DNA of 64,000 nucleotides. It comes from Oegoconia quadripuncta. Lineage: Eukaryota > Arthropoda > Insecta > Lepidoptera > Autostichidae. The translations under genes and the position numbers were made by a program. The DNA lies in the NCBI GenBank assembly GCA_949316235.1, contig OX438760.1:5458501-5522500 (forward strand), read 5' to 3'. Below, in pieces: positions 43,117 through 58,100 of this stretch. The notes under the pieces were generated by a model. It did no database searches. It was not told the origin of the DNA and saw only the letters and a list, made by a program, of their open reading frames with translations. The stretch's first letter is position 1; every line of letters begins with the position of its first letter.

Positions 43117-46100
43117 TTACAGTCTACTAGAGTCGCTAATCCCGCCGTTCCTTACTGGTAGCTCGTCGTGGGTGAAGGCGCGGTTGTCCAGCCCGCTTGG
43201 CTTGGCTTCCAGTTCGGGTGGCGCGGGCGCTGGCTCCTTCGGCGGTACTGGACCGTCCATTAGGAACATTGTGAGGAAGAACAGGATACTGCCTAGGGTT
43301 GGGAAAAAAGAAAAATTAGTGTGATTGAAACGATAAAAGTTAATAGCCCTGTATTCTAAACTATCTTTGGAATAACTTTATCGTAGTTTGTTTATCCAGC
43401 GGTAACTATTCACTTTCTTTTTTGTTTTTTTTTATGTACAACGGGTTGGTACTTGACCTCAATCATACCTGATGTTAAGTGAAGATGAGGTCGAAGGTGG
43501 AAGCGTACTGACCCGGAAACCACAACACATTTGAGGGACTGGCTATCTTATCTCTGACAACCGGAACACAACAATGCTGTTAACATTGCTGTTTGGCGGC
43601 AGATTTAGATATGATGGTGGTAGCTAGCCAGGCGGACATTTAAAATGCCTTACCACCAACCAAACCGAGTAATTAAACACGTACCCAGCTGGAGATCGAA
43701 CCCGCTACCTCCGAAATGTAAACCCAATGTTGTTAACATTGAGCCACGGAGGCGGTTAAAAATTCATAAACGAGCGATTCAAAAATCGCACCTCTGGGAT
43801 TATTCCTGCACACTACATTTACCCACTACCAATTTTGGCTTCTGTGATCGACAACAGACCGGTCTCTAACTAATCCGTAAAAATCTGCAAGAAAACAATA
43901 AAACTTACTGATTCCGTAGAAGCCAGCATAGAAGATCATGACCGCCTCCCTGTATCCGATCGCCTTCGCGACTGGGTCGACGAGAATCGGCAGGTTTCCA
44001 CCCACGTTGTTCATCACGAAGAGAAACACGCCCACTGTCGTGGACCGCACGGAGAGAGGCACTATTTCCACGAGGATCGCGAATACTATGCCGAACCACA
44101 TCTCGGCTAGAAAAATATATTAGAATTATTGACCGCATTAATGTGATTGGCAGCTCAATCACAATGTTAAGTGAAGAGGCCTAAGGTGAACACGTGCTCA
44201 ACCGGCACTCCCAACTCATTTGTATGGCAATAGAAGATAAGATGATGGACCAAGGCGGATCCAGGTTTGACGCAGTAGTTCAGGTCACATACTCGAGGTC
44301 CCGCTAGTGTTCAAAGCCAAAATAAAAGTCAAAGAATTTCTTATAGTATACAGGATGTTGTATACAATGTAAGGGCATTGCAGTTTTGATGTTTTTTTAT
44401 GATTGACGGGGTCGCGTTTGACCACAATCTCACCTGATGGAAAGTGATGATGTGGTCGAAGATGTAGGACGCGATCCCGGTAAATGCCTACCTATTCACT
44501 TTGAAGATCTCAATTCAGGAAAGACTGACACCGGAAGGGAGTTCCATGCCTTGGCTGTTCGGATGATGAATGAAGAGTCGAACTTCTTAGTGCGAATGTT
44601 CGGTATATTAACTACGTACGGGTGGAATCCTTCCCCACGCCTAGTGGTCCGAAGGTGGAAGGGCGACGGTGGAATAAGATTATGTAATTCCAACGCACAC
44701 TCCCTGAAATGCACCCTGTAAAAAACTGAGAGACAGGCGACTTTGCGCCGGTGTTCAAGACTCTGCAATTTAGCAGTCGTCGAATTATCACCTATGGGTC
44801 TCATGGCACGTCGTTCCACAGAATTGAGGATTGATTACAGATTGGATAGATTTTTCCATAGAACCACCAGCCACTTAATATTTTCCCATTTTAAAATAAA
44901 CGGTCTTTCCCATAAGCCTTATTACAAAAAATATTTGAAATCACACTCACATTTTTTTAGAACAAAACATTTCTATGATTGGTGGGGTTAAAATGTCTGC
45001 CCTATTTTCTTGCTTTAAAAAGCAGTCGAGAGCGTCGTCTACTTTAAATGAAACTAACACGAACTGAGAACCTCTTCCTTTTTGAAGTCTTTTTTTTTTT
45101 TTTTTTTTAATTAGAATGGGATCGCTCTTTACCTTAATCTGGACTAATGTCGAGATAAGGTCTACGATGGAACGAGCTTTTAGGTCGATTAAAGACAGTT
45201 CCCTATACAAGGCTCTAGGTAAATAATCTAAGATAAGGAAATATTTTGACTACTTATTAAAGTACATTAAACAGTGGCGCCATATGTAATTAGCTTTGAG
45301 TTTATAACCCTCCTGTTACCACCAGTCTTAAACGAATTTCCCAAAGAGATCAAACTACTTTTTATATAAAAGGAGATTGGTGTTGTAAAAAAACTTACCG
45401 AAAAAGTATGAAATGGCTAGAGTGATCATAGCCCAAAGAGGTCCGAACACAACTGATCCGAAAGCTGGAAGTGTCGCCACCAGCTGCGATAAAGCCAGAA
45501 CGAGTACTCTGGATCGAATACCCATCTTCTCTACGTATCTGCGTAAAAAACATTTTCATCAAATTATTGAAGCAAATGCACATAGAGTCGTCGTGGGTAT
45601 TATATTCCCCACTTCAATAGATTGACATATTAAAAATATAAACTATAGTGTCTATACTTATATTTAACCGCCTCCGTGGCTCAATATAAACTACATTGGG
45701 TTTACGATTCGGAGGTCGCGGGTTCGATCCCCAGTGGGGTACATGTTTAAGTACTCGGTTTGGTTGGTGGTAGGGTATTTTAAATGGCCGCCTGGCTAGC
45801 TACTACCATCTTATCTAAATCTGCCGCCAAGCAGCAATGTTAATGGCATTGTTGTGTTCCGGTTGTCAGAGATAAGATAACCAGTCCCCCAAATGTGTTG
45901 GGGTTTCCGGGTCAGTACGCTTCCACCTTCGACCTAATTTTCACTTAACATCAGGTGTAGTTAAGGTCAAGTGCTAACCGGTTGTGCATAAAAAAAGCAC
46001 CAATGTACAGTCGCGGAATGCATGCGGTTCGTCAGTTTTGAAATACCTTAATTTGACGCTTAACAAGCACATGTTATCTTTCTAAACTAAGTAACACACC

Positions 46101-49100
46101 ACACTGTTGCATAAAAAATTATGCTTAACTCTTTGACGACAGGGTTCATATTTAGCAGAACTAGTGTTCCTTGACTATGAGTATAGTTGAGATAAAATAT
46201 GTCAAATGGTGACGTGGGCTCGGAAAAGGTCGGTAAATAAATAAATATGTCATAATGCGGCACAAACGTCATGCTAATGCTGAATGTCAAATCAACAACA
46301 AGTAAAAGTCAACTTTAAGATGACGTAGCTTTTCATTCTGCGACTGTACCTAGTGACTGACGAGAGACAAGAAAAATAAATTTGAGCGCCTAGCCTGGTA
46401 GCACGATCAATAATATTTATATTCCTGTAAAAGAGGGATCAGGCGCGAGACATAAGGAGAAAATAAATTTAAAAGCCTGGCTATCTTAAATCTGACCACC
46501 GGAACACAACAATGCTATTAAATTGCTATTTAGCCGCAGTTTTAGATTAGATGGTGGTAGCTAGCCAGGCGGATATTTAAAATGCCGTACCACCAACCCA
46601 GCCGATTACTAAACATGTACCCCGCTGGGATCGAACCCGCGACCTCCGTTACATAAACCCTTACGTGAATCGATTGCTATTTTGGACTCCACATTAACAA
46701 GGAAAGAAAAAAGGCGAAAGAGGTAGGAATATAATATAGGGTTATACCTCCTCCACGGAAAAATTTGCCTTAAAGCTAACTCTTAAGGTCTTTTGTACAG
46801 ATTCACTCACTTGTCAGAGATGATACCACCAGCCACCACGCCGACGCTGCCGATACCGACGGTTACTGCAAACAGCCACCACCCTAGGTCTACGTCAGGG
46901 AAGTAGTCGCGGTAGTACAGGTCAGCGTTGTACGCGAAGCACATACCACCTGATGGAATTAAAGTTTTTTTTTTTAAATCTTTATGTAATTTAGGGACTT
47001 GAGTCCTTCTAGACATGACAGTCCCATCGTACCCTGACCAAGATTCACTGATGAGAAGATACAAACATATTATATATAATAATCTGGCCGCTATTGATCC
47101 AGGTTTACCCAAAATTGATTGAGCCAAACCTACAGCGTATTGACTCAACTTGAATTGTCGCATCAGTGTATCTCTTTCATTTCGGTCTCTAGCACATTTG
47201 TTTCTAGCACAATTAAAGATTTCAATGCATGAAATTAGAGAAATACTTGAAAGTTTTGTTATGTGTAGATTGGGTCGCAATCGGAATATCTACTTAGTAG
47301 TTTAGTAAGTAGTTACTGACTGGGTTCAAAATTTAAAACTACGATGTAATCCATTGTGGACCTTACGCCTCATGGAAAAGTAACAAAACAAGTGAAACTA
47401 GATTTGATTACAGTTTATTGGTAGCTTTACGACAATCTAACTAATATTATAAATACGAAGGTTTGGATGTTTGTTTGTTGCTCAATCACGGCGAAACGGA
47501 TGAACAGATTTGGTACATGTATAGGTAGAATGTACTCTGAATTAAGTAGGATATTTCTTTACCGAAAAAGTGAGTAGTTCCCGCAGGATAAACAAATTTC
47601 CGCGATAAAGTTGTTGGGCGGGCGGAAAGCTATCATAAAAATTCGAAATGATTCTAATATTTAGTGGTCTGGTGCAAAACAGGGAGAAAACTGAGAGAAA
47701 ATAAATAAAAAGTACTTGAATAAAAGTAACTAGTTAATTCTAAAGTGTTCTTGTTCATATAAATTACCAGACGACCTGTTTGGTGTAGTGGTTAGTAACT
47801 CTGACCACTATACCAAAAGGTTGCGGGTTCGAATCCCGCTACGGGCATATGTTTGTGTGATGAATACGGACATGTGTACCCGAGTTATGGATGTTTTCAT
47901 TTATAATAAGTATTTATTTACAAAAAAATGTATTTATGTAATATATCAACCATCTGGCATCCACAATACAAGCCTATAGTTGCTTACTGTGGAACTAGAT
48001 GGCGCTGTGTGTATGTCTATTTTAAAAAAAATGTTACTATGTAATGTTACGTAAATGACGTAATTTTTTTTTATACTTTCATTATTAAAATAACATTAAC
48101 AGCCGTTTCCGTTACCCTTTTCATTTGGATATTAAGATTAAAGTCCTTTTTGTAGTTATAAAAAATAATTTCAGTGAAAATTTTACTAAATAACTTGAAA
48201 ACTGCTTAATCGTATTCGTCAAACATCGCTAGGAACTTTTCCCCCCAGTTAAATCTTGAATATAAACACAGCACTCAAATTGGACCACCTGAGCTGAGAT
48301 GCTGCCGGACAAAGACACATAAAGCCGCCAAACACAAAATACCCGTCGTTTGTCGTCGGATGTTAATTAGTGGCGGAACCGTTAATGGGTGATAGAATGA
48401 GGGAATTCCAGTCAATATTACTATGAGACCTACTGTCCTAAAGTTAATCCTTTCCAAGATATTCCTACTTAATTTTTTTTTACAAAAATTCCTACTTAGA
48501 ATCTTAAAAAACAATCTACGCTATCCCTCAATTTGAAAATTTTCTCACCTCAATTTTCTGAATACCCTAGTATTTGTGAAGCGGCCATTTGTTGCTCGGC
48601 GACAGATTTTTAATTTTTTTATTTACAGAAGCCAAGCCTGGCATTCTAAAATAGACAAAGAGACCAAGTCTAGTCAGGTAGTTTTTTTATAAATTTTTCA
48701 TCTACTATCACTTTTCTTAACTATATAAGTAGATTTTTTGTACGTCTTTCATAATATCGAGTGCTTCGCCCAGCGAGGATTTCTACCCATTTTCACATTA
48801 CGCATTGAAGGTATTTTAGTCACTTAAGACATTTTTTTTTAAATTATGGCTTGGTAGTAAAGCCATCAGCCCAAACATGAAAACATTCTGTAGTAATTCT
48901 TCAGTAAATGCTTTACGGAACATTTTGCGTCTTCTTGTGGGAACCCGAAAGCTTTGCTATGCACTTTAATTTACACTTCCCTTGACTTACACACTATTAC
49001 TGAAATTTGCTGCACAATATTCTACCATTATTAAGCTTCAAAACTCAGAATGCTCAAATTTCAAGAAATAAAAACAAAAATGCAACATCACTCGCTTTCC

Positions 49101-52100
49101 GAAAAGCTTAACTCAAGACATATTTCCTTTTCAGTCGTTTGTTGTCTCTGAGTACTGAAACATATGGAGATGGTCTATTATTCTACATATATGAACAATC
49201 AGTTATACAAATATGATGGAAATCGACATTGTAATCATGAACATATAGCCATCTCATTTTCACTAACCTACAATAGTCCACGTAAAAAGAGACAACAATA
49301 TATTTGTATGAACTATTTTCGGCAATACCAAAAAGTCACGTCATAGAAATACCTAACTGCGGCCGGTTTGACATTTTTGTTTCTCAGTGTGACAGGTACG
49401 TAGGCTGTCAACGAGAGTTGTTTTGCAGTGTTTTGTGCCAGAATTGTTTTAATTTGTGACTTTATCGTGTTCCAAAGTTCATTATAAAGTGAAAGAAAAT
49501 ACAGGGAACATGTCTAATAGCAGTGTTTTTGGTTACGGCATCAAAAAAAGCGAAAATCGACCAAACATATAATTACACCGGTACGTATTAGTATTTAGCA
49601 AAAATACCAAATAATACATCAAAAGCCATATGTTTTTGCTTTCTTATAAATAGTTTACGAATAATTCATAACGAATTTAGCTTAAACTACGTATTTTTGT
49701 GGGTTTTGATAGTTAATTTAGGAAGTCTAAAACAGTTGCTTTTTGTCGATAGAGTTGCCCTTCAAGCCTTTTTTCATATCGATGTTTTCCAGTGTGAATT
49801 GTTGTGTAATGTTCCTATACCGCTTTTTTTCGTTTTAGGTTGCCTAAAAATTATCGAAAAAGAAAAATGTGGCTGGATGCAATAGGAATGGAACATTTAA
49901 AGATACATGTGAGGTCAATTTTCATTCGATTGCTCTTCACGGCCTTCCGGGATGTTGCCCTACCGTCACGAATCTTTATAGTGAGTATTTAATTTTTAGT
50001 TATTACTAGCAAACAGCCTCGTAGCTTTGCTCGCTTAGATTTACAAACTTTGCCACCCTCTTTTTCTTACCAAATTTCAGCTTTCTAAATACAGTATTTT
50101 TGTCTGGGCGTTGGTAATCATAATCAGTCAGGACAATCAATTTTATAAGTATCAGTTTTATCTGAAATCATGTTCTGTATTTATAGAACATGAAAATAAA
50201 ATTCATCATCATATCATAATCAGCCGAAAGACGTCCACTACAAATACATTAATGAATTAATTTGTTTAAGTGTCATTTTGATTTCCAGGTTCAGGACCCA
50301 ACACTGAAAACAATTAAAAAATTAAATATGAAATGTGAAAAATACAAGAAGAAAATTAAAATTTTACATGACGAAAATAGAAGACAGAAAAAATACCCCA
50401 TATATTATACGTCCATAATTGAGGGTGGATGATACTCGTCCATGGAAAACCGTCAGTGCCACTTCTTGCAATGTTATACTACTTTATCTACATAAACCAA
50501 CTACACATTTGTCCAGTCTTTCACATATATTTTCAATATGGCAGATAACAGAATGCAAATTGCAGAATTTGTTACTATGTAGTCCCAGATATTTCGTTGA
50601 CTCTACTTCTTTAATTTGCTCTTTATTATACATTATATTAAGATGAATGTCAGTACCTCTAATTGTTCTAAATAATATAAGTTTTATTAATGTGATGAAG
50701 ATTATAAATGATGACGACCTGTTTGGTATAGTGGTCAGAAACTCTCCTACTATACCAAAAGATCGCGGGTTCGAATCCCGCTAGGGGCATATGTTTGTAT
50801 GATGAATACAGACATGTGTTCCCGAGTTATGGATGTTTTTCATTTATGTATGTATTTATTTACAAAAAAAATGTATTTGTGTAGTTTATCAACCATCTGG
50901 TATCCACAACACAAGCCTATAGTTGCTTAAAGTGGAACTAGATGGCGCTGTGTGTATGTTTAAGGATATTTATTTATTTATTATTATCATTATTATAATG
51001 TTAATTTTAAAATTGATTTTATGCAGCCAGTCACCCACAGTAATTATTCGTATTGCATTCCGTGATGGTATGTTGCCTGGAAGAGATCGCCGAGATAAGG
51101 CTGCCTAATTTATAGTATCTATAAGATCATTAAATGTACCTTCCTTATTTAAACAATAAAGCGTAATTGATTGATTGATAACATTTTCTGTATCTTTGTT
51201 GATTGGATTGTTTGTAAAATTGTAGGTATTTTATTTATGGAATTCTAAAACGTTCAATATTATCTTTGATATCCCTTGCTGTATAAATAAATATATATTT
51301 GCAAATAACTCTTTGTTTTAACACCCTTTTACATAGTGACAAAATATAGAAATAGGTACAATACCATTTTGTAGTTGAGATCATGTTAAGAGTCTGAGCG
51401 GAATTTGTCGATAATTGTGACAAGATTTCAGAACTTGTCGGTCAGCCGTTTATAAGATACAGGGGTGTATTGCTGGCCGTGCCAAGATGAGAGCTCATCC
51501 TGCCAGGCCACTTTAATATTTCCAAAACTCCAGAGGTTCTAGCGAAAATTGGATTAGACCAGCAATTTGTCGATATTTTTCACAAAACACTCGTTACTTA
51601 GATAGATTCAAATTATTAATGTGAAGAGTGAAGTGTAATGAAGAGAAATATAGAGTTCCTTTTTCGATGTACAGTCGCGAACTATGAAACTGAGAATATC
51701 TACAGAACTTGGCATCCATTTAGATCTCAATTCTTTTGTCAGTGAAATAGACAATCACATATTATATGCTAACAAGTCCCATTTTAACAATTACGTTTTC
51801 GATGAGACACAAATTATGTATCTAAAAAGATATCGATGTACCGTGGGGCACCACTACAAAAAGGTGCCATTTTTGTTTCTCAGTAAGTTTAGGTATACAC
51901 GCTTTTTTCGTAGGTAGGGCATCTCCATATGTTTCAGTACTCAGAGTTTGTTGTAGAGATAGGTACGTTTTGTCAATTATGCAGCCCAGTTCATTGGGAA
52001 GTTTTTCCAACCTCTTTTGGTAAATTCATATGTGAATTCTTGTGGATTTCGGCATTTATAATGAATAAGGTGCATTATTGTTGCACGTACCTAGAATAGA

Positions 52101-55100
52101 ATTTTGCATCCTGTGCAATATGGCTATATTGGAATTGCTGGAGCTTCGCCATAGAGTTGCACTCCATACATAGAATTGTCCTATAGATAATAATAATAAT
52201 AATAATAATAAATAATAAATGGAAAGCTCAAACAATACACATAGTCCCGATTGTCTTGTCATCTACCGGAATAATCCCCAAAACTTTAAAAAATAGCCTA
52301 AAAACTTTGAATATTCCAACATATATAACGCACATTTTACAAAAAGCCACAATACTCAACACTTGTAGAACTACCAGAAAGTTTCTGACTTCATCTATAA
52401 TCACTTCTTCTGCTGAACCTGCCACACTTGGTTGATACCCGTCTGGTGCGGAAATTACCTTCTTCACTTTGAAGAAGAGAAATACATTGTATATAAATAA
52501 TAATAATAATAATAATGTTTATTCAGATGAAAGGCTACCATAAATCAATCGATAGCTTACTGTTTCGCCCCATCAACCAGTACAAATTCTTGTATTTGAT
52601 GTTGATTTTACATTGTATTTGAAGTAGTTTTGTATAGAAAAACATTCTAGAGCCTGAAGACTTAAATGAAAGTGAACGTAAATTTAACATTGCAAATTCT
52701 CAATCACAACTGCAATACTCGGTTTCGTATATATACCTACCTACCTATTGCTATATCAGTTTACTATATACGGAAGAACAGTATCAGTTAATAACTAAGT
52801 TAGTTATAGAACAATTTAACTACTGTATTCATTATATCTACGTTAACATTGTTTCCGGCTCACAAAGCCTTTTATTACCTCAGCGAAATCCTTGAATTTG
52901 GCGACACGGCAAAACTAACTGATATACGACAGGTAGCAGTAGGCAGGTAGGGCTGCCTGATGAAAAAATGCCGCAATCGTACACTAGCTTAAAAAAGTCA
53001 TATGCCCAATACGAAAAAATAATTGTACATTCAATCTACGTTCTAAAGTATCAAATGGGATACATATTTTTATTTAAAAAACAGTAACAAATGAATAAAA
53101 GGAATTTAACTCGTGTTTAAACTTGGGCCCGCAAGGCAACGTACCCAAAATGCTGACAACGTTTCCTTGCTGGTCGAGGAAACAGCCAGCTTTTGGATCC
53201 CCAGTATTAAATTATAAAAAAACTTGAAATATTCATTCATTCTCATCAACCTAATATTTTCTGTTGGATTAAAATCAGTACAGTTTCTTTGGGTTCTAAT
53301 GAAATCGCTTTGTCACAACGACTCATTTCACGGTTGAAATAATTCTTAGTGTATGACGCGACGAGTCACATACTGTTACAGACTGTTCCAGACTTATAAA
53401 TAAATAAATATATCTAATTCCAAATTAAGCAAAGCTTGTAGTATGAACACTAGATAACAGATAAACATACATAAATATTCACATAAACATCCATGACTCG
53501 GGAATTAATGTTCGTATTCATCACACAAACATTCGCGGGATTCGAACACGCAACCTTTGGTTTAGCTGACAGGGTCACTATCCACTACACCAATCGGCCG
53601 TTTTACTTATCTTAAACCTAAGGGCGATATCATAGAATCATTCTTTCCCGTAGCTATTCTAGAATAGAATAGAATTTCGATGTTTGGATTGTTTGCACGT
53701 AATGAAATCTTCAAAAATTCGTACAAATACCTACAAATGAGCAGCCCTAACAGCAGGACATAATGAATGACAAACTTATCCAACACAACTTGCTAACTGT
53801 ATGTTTATTAACATTTAGACTTTATTACTTAGGGATTAGGGGCTATTAAATTATACAAAGTATTGTTGATCTTTAAGTTACGCTAAAGTGTATACGGATT
53901 TGGGACGTTTTTTGGGGAACAACAAAAAGTGTGTCCTTTAATGCAATAACTTGGTTATGTTTTTACTGTATCTAGATAACTAATTGCTATATAGTAGACC
54001 TACTTTTTGCTTTTTTCTAATAGCCTATGATATACATACATACTACTCACGCCTGTTTCCCGCTACGATCCTGACACATCTCTTTTGCTTCACCTGTGAT
54101 TATACATACATATTATGATTAAGAAGCTTTCTGCCCTCTATATTGTCCGCGTCAATTATAATAAATGGAATTTGAAATGTCAAAGAAAGAAGTAAGTTAG
54201 TAAAAATAAGTCTGTGCATAATTCCAGCATAACACACCTCTTAGTAAACTACGCAAGTTATTGTTATTATTATCTTAGGGCAGGGTCGGTGTCGCATTCT
54301 CTCCTTGCCGGCCGTAGTCAAGGCTATGGTCCTCCTGCGAGAGCGTGATCTCGCAGAAGGAGGCGGCGGAGAGAGAGAGGGAGGTCGATCCCTCCTCTCA
54401 GCCCATCCGCCGCAGGAGAACTGGGACCCGGAGAAGGGCGTATGCCCACCTTCTCCTCCCTACCTAGCGAGGCCGGGTGGTGACTGGGGGGAGTCACCAC
54501 CCACACGCAGGCCTCGCGAGAAGGCGCGCGTGGTGTTCCCACGCGCCTTATTGAGGTGGCTGGACCAGGAGATCCCTCCCTGCTCCAGCCTACAGGAGGG
54601 CCCGCCGCCGCTGTTGCCCTGGAGTGGCTGCGGACGATTACTGAGGGGTACTCGTGGCCACGCCGTTTCGGTGCGCGCGGAGGAACACCGGGGGGTTTTT
54701 TAGTGGGTAGGACCGCTCCCGTTTGGAACGGTGAGTCTCACATATGCCCGCCGCTGACCCCCGTCAGCGGCGGGTCGAACGCGTAAATGCGTTTTCCCCC
54801 CGTCAAAGGAACAAAAAAAGATCTATTTGTTCGTTTGTAAACGTGTTATAGTACTTTATAAAATTTACAAAATTCTAACCTACCTACCAAAACAAATCAA
54901 CATCTACAAAACAAAAATCTATTGTGCTGTTCTCTCTGGTTAAAGTCCGTCCCTGGGACAGCGATATATCATTTTTTAAACTTTTAAACTTAACTACCTT
55001 CTCTGTTGATCTCAAACGCTTTATTACTACAAATATTTAGAAATATCTAATTGCGTTTCCCTGCTCTGTGTACACCATTCATACTTAGGCCCGTATTAAT

Positions 55101-58100
55101 AGACCATTCTCAAGATTGAGCACAGTCTTGTGACCGGTCGCAAATAAACTTGTTGATAAATAAGCCTAACTTGATACTTGAAACGCACGTGAATACTCAA
55201 GCAATATTCACTTGAGAGGTGCGCCGAGTTACACATATTAATAAACGAAACTCAAGACTATCATTCATTCGCCGCTGAGGCGAATACTTGAAAAGTGATC
55301 TCAGCTGAGTAGACGTCAAGATTGGTTTATAAATTAGCACGGAGCTTGAGACAGCGTCAACTGCTTAAGACGCATCTCGTGTGATACAGCCTCAAGACTT
55401 GTATTAATACAGGCCTTAATATGTTACCTACTTATTTGTGACAACAATCTATGATCTATCTTAGCTATTTTACTACAATGTTTTATAATATACTGTAAGT
55501 TTCTCAAATTTTCTAGTAAGTATCAACTAACTAAATTCTTACCGCAATGTCTGATAGAGGCAGCCAGACATAGGAGCAAGATCCTGGGCTGAGCGATGAC
55601 ATGCCAGATCGTCACTTGGGGCACCTTCTTTCCAGTCTCCACTGATGAGTCGTTGGGTTTCGCGTTACCTGGTGATAAAGAAGGTGGTGAATAAGATGAA
55701 AGATATTATAAGAAAAATAGAGCAAGACATAAATACAAGATATAATAATAATAATAATATCTTTAGACATACACACAGCGCCATCTAGTTCCGCAGTAAG
55801 CAACTATAGGCTTGTGTTGTGGATACCAGATGGTTGATATACTACATAAATACATTTTTTTATTTTGTAAATAAATACTTATTATAAATGAAAACATACA
55901 TAACTCGGGTACACATGTCCGTATTAATCACACAAACATATGCCCCTAGCGAGATTCGAACCCGCAACCTTTTGGTATAGTGGTCAGAGTTGCCAACCAC
56001 TGCACCAAACAGGTCGTCAATAATATACATATAACAATAAATTTTCTGTTCATGTCAGTCGTTTATACGCTTTTATAATATGGTTCCAGTAGACATTCAA
56101 AATTTGCCTCATTGCTAAAACAGAAATTATTTGCCAAAGGTTCATTGCAAATTTTATTTGCAATTAACCTATGCATGAATTTGCTTTGAATTTTATTGCA
56201 AAGGTTTTTGCAAAAGTGTAAAATTTCAGAATATTTGTATGATACGGCGATTCAGTCTAATTATACAATCAAATCATTACGAGTCCCCGTACGCAATTTA
56301 CAGGATTTGGTCTCGTACCTTCCTCTCCAATAGTAGTCCTCGGCGGTTCGCGAAGAGTCAGGAAGGTTAGTATGGCAACCACTATGCCGACGACGCCAGT
56401 ACCGTAGTAACACAGGCGCCAACTCTGTAGATAAACATTCAAAGAGCTTATAATAATAACAAAGGACATTTGAGGATCTGAAAGCGAATGAGTGAATGAA
56501 ACTTGGTTTATACCTTTTTTTTATGCACGACGGGTGTTACTTGACCTCAATCACACCTGATGTTAAGTGAAGATGAGGTCGAAGGTGGAGGCGTACTGAC
56601 CCGGAACTCTATCTCTGACAACCGGAACAGAACAATGCTATTAACATTGCTGTTTGGCGGCAGATTTAGATAAGATGGTGGTAGCTAGCCAGGCGGACAT
56701 TTAAAATGCCCTATCACCAACCAAACCGAGTACTTAAACATGTACTCCGCTGGGGATCGAACCCGCGACCTCCGAATCGTAAACCCAATGTTGTTTACAT
56801 TGAGCCACGGAGGCGGTTAAAGCTATATCCTGTATAAATGAATGATAATAGAACGCATTTTTAGAAATTGTTTTTTTCCAATCAAAACATTGTAAACCAT
56901 GTAATCATTCATTTCGTTATATAACTCCTTTATTATATATCATCTACGTATAAGTTTCGGTAGAGTATAGTAGGGTTAAATTGTGTATTTGTACAAACTA
57001 AACAACTGAACTAATTGCTCGTAATTTGATTCAGATCGGCCCTTAGATTACGTAACTTCTTCGGTATCGTTATCGATTACGTTGACCAATGAGAAACCGT
57101 CAAATTGCCGAACGAGCGATGAGCCAACCAATCACATGTTGGAACGTAACCGATGACGATAACGATAAAATTATGTTATAGAACGAATTACGAGCATTAT
57201 TAATGATAATTTGAAATAATATGCAAATAATAAAATTGAAAAGACCTATTCAAATCATGATACATCTTCCCAGTAATACGCCGTAGGACTGATGGTATAA
57301 AGGTTCTAGAGTGTTGACCAGGCACCAGCAAGTGCAGTGTGGTACATCCACCCAAAAAGAACTGATAAATATCGCGGTCGCTTCCAACCAGTCGGTCTGG
57401 AAATCTACGAGGGAGACCTATGATCAGCAGGGGACGTCCTGTGGCTGATGTAATGATAAATACGATCACATCGGGCTATCTTCGAACCCGTTTATCTTCA
57501 GTACGATACCACTATTGGTCCAGGCTTACGGAGTTGCAATGGAATGGGTGTGAAAGAGAGTTCTATTGTTTCATAACGAATGGCTCAGGAGAAGTCCAAA
57601 ACTTGACGTGGAGGATATCGTACACATACTGGTAGATCATTAAAAGAATTCAATTGGAAACAGAAAACAACTCACCAATCCCCAAGCGTTCAATTCAGGA
57701 ATGTACCTCCCAACCGGGAACGCGATACCATATCCTCCATAGATGCCCCAATTGAAGATCGACAGAACTAACGCTCTTTGCTGTTCAGGAAACAGGTCCG
57801 TCAATATGCCTGTAGCCAGTGGATTGCACCCGGACTCTCCGGCCGCCATGATCATTCGAAGAACCACCAGATGCCAGTACTCTGTGACTAGACCCATTAG
57901 GAGTATGGCTATTACGAAGACCACAGTGCATACGGACAGGACTCGGGCTCTGTTATATCTGTGGATATAAATGTTATTATACAGGTCGCCAGGAAAGAGC
58001 TTTGGATCCTTAAATTATAATTTAAGTCATCGCATGAGTATCATAATATGCGGTTTGCTACAAGAAGTGAATCAGGTGGCGCTGGGTATCGCGAAAAGGG

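Noticed and set aside
47825..47837. tRNA genes at the B-box sites (also 14074, 45718, 50768, 61095)
   Set aside because: Each is followed by a long conserved non-tRNA body and simple-repeat tail and lacks a foldable full cloverleaf, so they are SINE heads, not tRNA genes.
54305..54786. Overlapping open frames in the GC-rich island as genes
   Set aside because: The island reads as a LINE 3-prime end; long frames are expected in GC-rich DNA because stops are rare.
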